Assembly: GCF_025642155.1 (NCBI RefSeq)
Contig: NZ_CP106798.1
Coordinates: 7,440,001-7,504,000 of the forward strand
From: Streptomyces sp. HUAS 15-9
GTDB taxonomy: Bacteria > Actinomycetota > Actinomycetes > Streptomycetales > Streptomycetaceae
Length of the DNA: 64,000 nucleotides
Direction: 5' to 3'
Part shown: in pieces, positions 55,612 through 61,556 of the stretch
Layout: every line of letters begins with the position of its first letter
How positions within the stretch are numbered: position 1 is the first letter of the stretch
Translations under genes and position numbers: made by a program
Notes under the pieces: model-generated
The model's input: the letters and a program-made list of their open reading frames with translations, nothing else
Told to the model about the DNA's origin: nothing
Databases searched by the model: none

Positions 55612-56046
55612 CGGGTTCCTTCGGGCGGGGGCGCGGGGCGCTGGGTGCGGTCGGTGCCGGTGATTGTAGAAGCAGGGCCCGCCGGGTCTTCCCCGGGTGG
55701 ACTTCGACTGCGCCACCGGGTTCGCCGCGACCTTCGCGCGCGGTCTGCCCGACGTCCCGCTGGAGCGGGCGGTGCGATTGGACGCCGGTGGCGCCGGTGC
55801 GCCCGTCGACGTGCTGCCGGCTCGCGCTGCCGAGCGCGCCGACCCCTTGATCCGGCACTTCGGGGACGACCGCGCCCCTGGCCGGCGTGGCCCTCTTCCG
55901 GAGAGCACGGTGCCCCCGGACGTACCGGTGCGCCTGGTGGCGCAGTGGTACATCCGGGGCAGGGACGGCCCGGTCGGGGTTCGTCGGGCTCTCCAGTTCC
56001 GCTCCGCGATCAGCGGACTCCCGTGCCCGGTCGGTACGCCCGGTGG
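55612..56046. other. Gap without a clear gene; possible coding remnant
   Basis: A rightward frame from a GTG at 55697 has strongly G/C-biased third positions as far as about 56030 (ATGFAATFARGLPDVPL, then VRLVAQWYIRGRDGP). It has no good ribosome site and runs on without a stop into the antisense of gnd. I do not recognise it. It may be the decayed target gene of the TetR regulator. Confidence 0.35.
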
Positions 56047-56928
56047 TCACTCCTTCGTCGACTCGACCGCGTGCCCGCCGAACTGGTTGCGCAGGGCGGC
56101 GATCATCTTCATCTGCGGGGAGTCGTCCTGCCGGGAGGCGAACCGTGCGAAGAGGGACGCGGTGATCGCGGGCAGCGGCACCGCGTGGTCCACGGCCGCC
56201 TCGACGGTCCAGCGGCCCTCGCCGGAGTCCTGTGCGAAGCCCTTCAGGCTCTCCAGGTGCTCGTCGTCCTCCAGGGCGTTGACCGCGAGGTCGAGCAGCC
56301 AGGAGCGGATGACCGTGCCGTCCTGCCAGGAGCGGAACACCTCGCGGACGTTGTCCACCGAGGCGACCTTCTCCAGGAGCTCCCAGCCCTCGGCGTAGGC
56401 CTGCATCATGGCGTACTCGATGCCGTTGTGGACCATCTTGGAGAAGTGCCCGGCGCCGACCTTGCCGGCGTGGACATAGCCGTACGGCCCTTCCGGCTTG
56501 AGCGCCTCGAAGACCGGCTGGAGCCGCTCGACGTCCTTCTTGGCGCCGCCGACCATCAGGGCGTAGCCGTTCTGCAGGCCCCAGACTCCGCCGGAGACAC
56601 CCGCGTCGACGAAGCCGATGCCCTTGGCTCCGAGTTCCGCGGCGTGCTTCTCGTCGTCCGTCCAGCGGGAGTTGCCGCCGTCGACGACGATGTCGCCGGC
56701 CTCCAGCAGCTCCCCGAGTTCGTCGATGACGGACTGGGTGGCGGTGCCGGCCGGGACCATCACCCAGATGGTGCGCGGGGCGTCGAGCCGCGCGACGAGT
56801 TCGGCCACGTCCGCGACGTCGGAGAGCTGGGGGTTGCGGTCGTAGCCGAGGACGGTGTGGCCGGCGCGACGGATCCGCTCGCGCATGTTGCCGCCCATCT
56901 TGCCGAGACCGATGAGTCCGAGCTGCAT
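56047..56928 (-). CDS. gnd: 6-phosphogluconate dehydrogenase, decarboxylating (YqeC/GntZ-like short type)
   Basis: 293 residues, the short NAD-type form. The Rossmann start is QLGLIGLGKMGGNMRERIRRAG. VDGGNSRWTDDEKHAAEL, VDAGVSGGVWGLQNGYALMVGG and the catalytic Lys region VGAGHFSKMVHNGIEYAMMQ are intact. It converts 6-phosphogluconate to ribulose 5-phosphate. AGGAAG lies 9 bases before the ATG. It follows opcA on the same strand with 96 bases between. In related Streptomyces a phosphoglucose isomerase gene and zwf belong to this operon, but here only opcA and a zwf stub remain. Confidence 0.92.
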   Translation of the reverse strand: MQLGLIGLGKMGGNMRERIRRAGHTVLGYDRNPQLSDVADVAELVARLDAPRTIWVMVPAGTATQSVIDELGELLEAGDIVVDGGNSRWTDDEKHAAELGAKGIGFVDAGVSGGVWGLQNGYALMVGGAKKDVERLQPVFEALKPEGPYGYVHAGKVGAGHFSKMVHNGIEYAMMQAYAEGWELLEKVASVDNVREVFRSWQDGTVIRSWLLDLAVNALEDDEHLESLKGFAQDSGEGRWTVEAAVDHAVPLPAITASLFARFASRQDDSPQMKMIAALRNQFGGHAVESTKE

Positions 56929-57024
56929 GGTCAGTTCACTTCTTCCTGAGCGTTCCGAACGTTGCGGGTGTTCCGGGGTTTCCGGGTGCTCTTGAGCGTA
57001 GGGCGACTGGGGGTGCCGGACATG

Positions 57025-57951
57025 TCAGGAGTGTTCCTCGGTGTCCTGGCCGCGCAGGGCGATGGCGTACATCTCGTCGGCGTCGAGGCGGCGCAGCTCC
57101 TCGGCGATGAGTTCGGAGGTGGCCCGGACCTTCAGGGCGAGCGAGCGCGGCGGCTGGCCCGGCAGGGTCAGCGTGGCCAGGGGGCCCTCGGGCCGGTCGA
57201 TGACGATCTCGCCGCCCGCGGTGCCGAGGCGTACGGCGGTGACGACCGGTCCGGCGGTGACCACGCGGTCGACCTTGACCTTCAGCCGTACCTCCAGCCA
57301 GCGGGCGAGCAGTTCGGCGGCCGGGTTGTCGGCCTCGCTCTCCACGGCGGCCGAGATCACCGGCACCCGGGCCTGGTCCAGGGCCGCCGCCAGCATCGAG
57401 CGCCACGGGGTCAACCGGGTCCAGGCGAGGTCGGTGTCGCCGGGCGTGTAGGCGCGGGCACGGGCGTCGAGGGCCTCCAGCGGGTGCTCGACGGCGTACA
57501 GATCGGTGATCCGGCGCTGCGCGAGGGCGCCGAGCGGGTCCTTGGCGGGCACCTCGGGTGCGTCCGCCGGCCACCACACGACGACCGGGGCGTCCGGCAG
57601 CAGAAGCGGCAGCACCACGGAGTCGGCGTGGTCGGAGACCTCGCCGAAGGTCCGCAGGACCACCGTCTCGCCGGTGCCCGCCTCGGAGCCGACCCGGACC
57701 TCGGCGTCCAGCCGCGACCGGGTGCGCTCCCGCGGGGTGCGGGACTGCCGCCTGATGACGACCAGGGTGCGCGAGGGGTGCTCGTGCGAGGCCTCCTCGG
57801 CCGCCTTGATCGAGTCGTAGGCGTTCTCCTCGTCCGTGACGATGACCATCGTCAGAACCATGCCCACGGCCGGGGTCCCGATGGCGTGGCGGCCCCGTAC
57901 CAGCGCCTTGTTGATCTTGCTTGCCGTGGTGTCGGTCAGGTCGATCTTCAT
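57025..57951 (-). CDS. opcA: OpcA, glucose-6-phosphate dehydrogenase assembly protein
   Basis: 308 residues. IDLTDTTASKINKALVRGRH at the start, PLLLPDAPVVVWWPADAP near residue 120 and RRITDLYAV near 150 are hallmark OpcA segments. It activates or assembles G6PDH (Zwf). Its ATG overlaps the stop of the zwf remnant as ATGA, the normal coupling of the two genes. With zwf destroyed next to it, this copy either serves a second zwf elsewhere or is drifting. Confidence 0.92.
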   Translation of the reverse strand: MKIDLTDTTASKINKALVRGRHAIGTPAVGMVLTMVIVTDEENAYDSIKAAEEASHEHPSRTLVVIRRQSRTPRERTRSRLDAEVRVGSEAGTGETVVLRTFGEVSDHADSVVLPLLLPDAPVVVWWPADAPEVPAKDPLGALAQRRITDLYAVEHPLEALDARARAYTPGDTDLAWTRLTPWRSMLAAALDQARVPVISAAVESEADNPAAELLARWLEVRLKVKVDRVVTAGPVVTAVRLGTAGGEIVIDRPEGPLATLTLPGQPPRSLALKVRATSELIAEELRRLDADEMYAIALRGQDTEEHS

Positions 57952-58152
57952 GGCCTGCGCCAGCTCCGTCCGTCTCGTGCGAGCATCTCGTCGGCTTCCT
58001 CGGGTCCCCAGCTGCCGGGCCGAGGATCTTCCAGGACTCTTCCACTTCCTGGTGACGGGGGAACCGATTGGCGTCGCCGAGCATTACGTCCAGGATGCTC
58101 GCTCGTACGCCTCCGGGCTGGACTCCGTGAACGACTCGCCGTAGGCGAAGTC
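57948..58152 (-). pseudogene. zwf: C-terminal stub of zwf (glucose-6-phosphate dehydrogenase)
   Basis: The fragment reads RDFAYGESFTESSPEAYERA, then after a one-base loss near 58103 LDVMLGDANRFPRHQEVEESW. After a short deletion at KIL it ends GSWGPEEADEMLARDGRSW to the stop. About 440 N-terminal residues are absent. On the other side of the break, the + strand at 58164-58235 holds a 23-codon open piece (MIDFAVYEATAGDLLW) that looks like the end of another gene. Confidence 0.88.
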
Positions 58153-58263
58153 TCGTACGGCACATGATCGACTTCGCCGTGTACGAGGCGACGGCCGGCG
58201 ATCTGCTGTGGATCCGCCAGGCGGAGCTGCGGTAGCGGTCCGAACCGGGGAAGCCCCCGGTCG

Positions 58264-58656
58264 CTAGTACCCCATCGGGCGGTAGTACCCCAGCACCGCC
58301 GCCAGCTGCGCGAACCACTGCCCCAGCACCTCGCGCGGCTTCGCCGCCACCACGCACTCGTAGACCCTGCCGTCGAGGTGGACGACGGCCATCATCAGTG
58401 CCTTGCCCGAGGGACTCGGCTTGTAGTGGACGCTGCGGATCTCCGGCCAGGGGAACTCGGCGATGACGTCATGGTCCTCGAAGGTGACGCCGTCCTCGTC
58501 GACCACGATCGAGCTGTGGCGGTCGACGGCCAGGAACTCAGGTCCCGTCGACGCCTGGCCGGGCGGCACCGGCGGCTGCGGCGACGGGGCGTACTGCGGC
58601 GGCGGAGGGCCGAAACCCTGAGGCTGCTGCCCGCCGTGCGGCGGCTGATTCGTCAT
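58264..58656 (-). CDS. Small protein with Pro/Gln-rich N-terminus and PH-like domain
   Basis: 130 residues. Residues 1-40 are rich in Pro, Gln and Gly. The rest (HSSIVVDEDGVTFEDHDV, FPWPEIRSVHYKPS, VYECVVAAKPREVLGQWFAQ) looks like the small PH-like domain found in many actinobacterial hypotheticals. No signal peptide is seen. A GGGGGAC site precedes the ATG. The function is unknown; nearby genes give no clear clue. Confidence 0.75.
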   Translation of the reverse strand: MTNQPPHGGQQPQGFGPPPPQYAPSPQPPVPPGQASTGPEFLAVDRHSSIVVDEDGVTFEDHDVIAEFPWPEIRSVHYKPSPSGKALMMAVVHLDGRVYECVVAAKPREVLGQWFAQLAAVLGYYRPMGY

Positions 58657-58699
58657 GGGTCCCCCGGTCCCCCGTACTTCGTCGTCTCGCAGGGAAAAT

Positions 58700-59095
58700 T
58701 TACCCGTCGCCGCCGAAGGACTCCCCGGGGCCCCGCTCGCCCAGCCACGGTATCCGGCGGACGAGCGTGTCCCGCATTCTGGTCAGCGCCTCGATCCGCT
58801 CCTCGAGTTCGGCCACCCGCCGGGCGCCCACCTCCTAGTTGTGGGCACACGACCGCGAGTACGCGAACACGTCGGGCAGATCACTGTCGAGGTAGCGGAC
58901 GAAGGTCTTGACGTTCTCCACCGTGAACCCGGAGGCCAGCAGGTCACGGACGTTGCGGACCCTGGTCTCGGCCCCGGGTCCGTACACGCGGTACCCGGCC
59001 GCGGTCCGCTCGGACTCCAGCAGGCCCTGCTCCTCGTAGTAGCGCAGGGCACGGGTGGTGGTTCCCGTCCGCGCGGCCAGGTCCCCGATCAGCAT
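58700..59095 (-). pseudogene. MerR-family regulator interrupted by an amber stop
   Basis: The ATG at 59095 begins LIGDLAARTGTTTRALRYYEEQGLL, a clean MerR helix-turn-helix and wing. After DVFAYSRSCAHN a TAG (58835-58837) stops the frame. The same frame continues with EVGARRVAELEERIEALTRM, the usual C-terminal dimerisation helix, to a TAA at 58700. So one nonsense change removes the dimer helix. A truncated 87-residue DNA-binding protein may still be made. It follows the oxidoreductase remnant on the same strand. Confidence 0.85.
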
Positions 59096-59140
59096 CACAG
59101 CCACCTCACTCGTAGCGCCTCGTGGGTACCGGTGCCGGGG

Positions 59141-59338
59141 TCAACTCCGCAGCCGTACCACGGTCTTCCCGGTGAACGCCCCGCCGACCAGGTCGAGCAG
59201 CGCCCGCGGGGCGCTCGCCAGCCCGTCGATCACCGTCTCGTCGTACACGATCTCGAAGTCGTCGGGTGTGGGCAGTCCGTGGGGGCGGGCGGCGAGGCGG
59301 ACCTGCAGTCCGCGGCGGTTGCTCTGCGACGAGTGCAT
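59141..59338 (-). pseudogene. Internally deleted CurA/YfmJ-like NADP-dependent oxidoreductase
   Basis: About 65 codons. The start SNRRGLQVRLAARPHGLPT is the N-terminus of the CurA-type MDR reductases. It jumps at DFEIVYDE to the normal C-terminus TVIDGLASAPRALLDLVGG and KTVVRL. Some 260 middle residues, including the NADP-binding domain, are missing, yet the frame is kept. The ATG at 59338 lies 7 bases after a predicted -10, so the message would be leaderless. Confidence 0.85.
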
Positions 59339-59345
59339 GGTGGCG

Positions 59346-59377
59346 ACGCTAGAGGTTGGCCCATACGTGAAGGTCAA
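59346..59377 (-). promoter_or_regulatory. Long-spacer promoter of MerR type
   Basis: On the - strand TTGACC (59377-59372) and TAGCGT (59351-59346) are separated by 20 bases. Over-long 19-20 base spacers are characteristic of promoters remodelled by MerR-family activators, and a MerR gene lies just downstream. A full dyad is not evident in the spacer. Confidence 0.5.
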
Positions 59378-59413
59378 GCCGCCCAGCGTCGCCGGATGCG
59401 GTAACCCTCCTTG

Positions 59414-60808
59414 TCAATGACCGAAGTCGAACCAGTTCACGTTCACGAAGTCGGCCGGCTGTCCGCTGGTGAAGGTGAGGTACACGTCATGGGTGCCGGT
59501 GACCGAGGTGATGTTGGCCGGGACCGTCCGCCAGGACTGCCAGCCGCCCGTGTCGGCCAGTGCGAAACTGCCGACGGGCGCGTTCGTACGGCTGTCGAGG
59601 CGGACCTCGACCAGTCCGCTCACCCCGGAGCCCGCGCCGCTCGCCACCCGGGCGAAGAACTGCGTGGCCGGTGCGGAGCCGAAGTTCACGCCCTTGTACT
59701 GCGCCCAGTCGCCGTTCGCGAGCCAGCCGATGTCCTGCCCGCCGCCGGTGTCCGTGGTCGTCTCGGTGCCCACGCCGGACTGGCTGTCGTACGACTCGGC
59801 CTGGATCGCGCTGTATGCGTCCCGGTTGCCGGAGGGCGGGGGAGTGGTGCCGCCCCCGCCCCCGCTGCCGGACTGGAGGACCTGGACGTAGTCGACGACC
59901 ATCGGGTGCCCGGACTCGGTGTCGCGGTCCAGGCCGCCGCCGAGCGCGTCCGGGAAGGCGCCGCCCATCGCCACGTTCAGGATGACGAAGAAGCCGTGAT
60001 TGGTGGCGTTGGCCCAGGTCGTCGCGTCGACCTGGTTCGCCGTCACCGTGTGGTAGTTGACGCCGTCGACGTAGAAGCGGATCGCCTCGGGGCTCACCGA
60101 GCGGTCCCACTCCATCTTGTAGGTGTGGAAGCCGGACTGGCAGGTGGTGTTCGGGCAGGCGATGTTGTTGCCGATGCCGGAGGTCTCGTTGCAGGGGCCG
60201 CCGGGGTTGGTGCCGCAGTGCATCGTGGCCCAGACCTTGTTCAGGCCCTGGACGTTCTCCATGACGTCCAGCTCGCCGACGCCCGGCCAGTTCTGGTAGT
60301 TGCCGCGGTAGGGGGCGCCCAGCATCCAGAAGGCGGGCCAGTAGCCCTCGGCCGCGGTGCCGGTGACGTTCGGCATCTGGAGGCGGGCCTCGACCCGCAG
60401 CTTGCCGCCGGCCGGGGGCTGGAAGTCGGTGCGGGTGGTCTCGATGCGGCCCGACGTCCAGTGGCCGGACGCGTTACGCACCGGGGTGATGCGGAGGTTG
60501 CCGTTGCCGTCCAGCGAGACGTTGCTCGTGCTGGACGTCATCGTCTCGACCTCGCCGGTGCCCCAGTTGGCGGGGCCGCCGGGATACGAGGTCCCGGTGT
60601 CGTACTGCCAGTTGGAGGTGTTGACGCCGGAGCCCGCGGAACCGTTGAAGTCGTCCAGGAAGACCTGGGACCAGCCGGACGGGGGTGTGGGGGCGGAGGC
60701 GCTGGCGGGCAGGGTGGCGACCGTGGCGGCAGCGGCGGCCAGACCGATCGTCGCGAGCACGGCGACGAGGGCCCGCCGCCGTCTGGGCATGCCGGAGGTT
60801 TCACTCAT
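59414..60808 (-). CDS. Secreted GH16 beta-1,3-glucanase-like enzyme with C-terminal CBM6
   Basis: 464 residues. A signal peptide (basic RRRR, then ALVAVLATIGLAAAAA) ends near residue 38. The GH16 domain spans ~42-312, with GYWPAFWMLGAPYRG and the catalytic pair in GELDVMENVQG near residue 180. A Gly/Thr/Pro linker (~313-328) leads to a CBM6 (IQAESYDSQSGVGTE to VNVNWFDFGH). It should cleave laminarin or mixed-linkage beta-glucan outside the cell. A CebR-like palindrome lies 84 bases upstream, linking it to beta-glucoside use. It is intact, unlike the GH16 gene at 2.4-3.8 kb. Confidence 0.93.
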   Translation of the reverse strand: MSETSGMPRRRRALVAVLATIGLAAAAATVATLPASASAPTPPSGWSQVFLDDFNGSAGSGVNTSNWQYDTGTSYPGGPANWGTGEVETMTSSTSNVSLDGNGNLRITPVRNASGHWTSGRIETTRTDFQPPAGGKLRVEARLQMPNVTGTAAEGYWPAFWMLGAPYRGNYQNWPGVGELDVMENVQGLNKVWATMHCGTNPGGPCNETSGIGNNIACPNTTCQSGFHTYKMEWDRSVSPEAIRFYVDGVNYHTVTANQVDATTWANATNHGFFVILNVAMGGAFPDALGGGLDRDTESGHPMVVDYVQVLQSGSGGGGGTTPPPSGNRDAYSAIQAESYDSQSGVGTETTTDTGGGQDIGWLANGDWAQYKGVNFGSAPATQFFARVASGAGSGVSGLVEVRLDSRTNAPVGSFALADTGGWQSWRTVPANITSVTGTHDVYLTFTSGQPADFVNVNWFDFGH

Positions 60809-60891
60809 GGGGGTGCCTCTCGGGTACGGGGAGGGGAAGCGCGGGTGACCTTGAGAGCCGACCTTCAGGGCCGACCTTGAGGGCAGGGCGC

Positions 60892-60905
60892 TGAGAGCGC
60901 TCTCA
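60892..60905. promoter_or_regulatory. LacI/CebR-type operator upstream of the GH16-CBM6 gene
   Basis: TGAGAGCGCTCTCA is a perfect 14-bp palindrome. The CebR box of Streptomyces is TGGGAGCGCTCCCA, differing only at the two symmetrical outer positions. On the - strand a TTGACG/CACATT promoter with a 17-base spacer (60944-60916) lies just upstream, so binding here would block early transcription of the glucanase gene. Confidence 0.75.
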
Positions 60906-60972
60906 AAGTGCGCCCAATGTGCTCTCCGCTCCTCCGGTCGTCAAGAGTTGAAACAAAGAAAGTGCTTGTTTC

Positions 60973-61347
60973 TCAGTGGAGTTCACCCGGTGAAGCCGCC
61001 ACGGACCTACAGCGCGCTGCCCGCCTTCCAGTCCGCCCAAGACAGGTTCCGGTGCCGGTGACGGTGACCGAGGCCAGGGTGCCGTCCGTGACGGTCACCT
61101 CGACGGGGCTGTCGAATTCGGCCTTTCTGGTGCCGGAGGCGGGCGTGATGGTGATCGTCGCCTTCTTGGTCGTGACGGCCCGCGCCGACCCCGTGGCGTC
61201 CTTGCCGTCCGCGGCCGGCGAGGCGTCAGCGGACGCACCGCAGCCCGCGAGGGCCGCGGCCGGTACCGCCCCGAACGCGGCGAGAATCCCGCGCCGGGTC
61301 CACCGCGACTGCCGTCCCGACCGATCGGAAATGTGCGAGACGCCCAC
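60973..61347 (-). pseudogene. N-terminal stub of a lipoprotein L,D-transpeptidase
   Basis: From the GTG at 61347 (AGGAAGG upstream) comes a twin-Arg-like lipoprotein signal RRGILAAFGAVPAAALAGCG, then the start of the Ig-like domain (ATITITPASGTRKAEFDSP and VEVTVTDGTLASVTVTGT) seen in actinobacterial Ldt enzymes. It then breaks into CLGRTGRRAARC and stops. The catalytic YkuD domain is missing. An exported 100-residue fragment could still be made. Confidence 0.8.
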
Positions 61348-61556
61348 GACGCGCCTTCCTGAGTTGTCCGTCCGTGCCTGGGCATCCTGCGTCACTTGTA
61401 TGTACTGACTCTTTGAATCCGGGGGGTGCTTGCTGAGATTCCGGTGAGGACACGCGGCCCGGGACGGCCGGAATGCGCGGTTGCCGGGGCCCCTGCATGT
61501 ATCGGAAGAATTCGGAACAACAAGAAGCAGTCGGCCCACCCCCGCCGGAGGTATCC

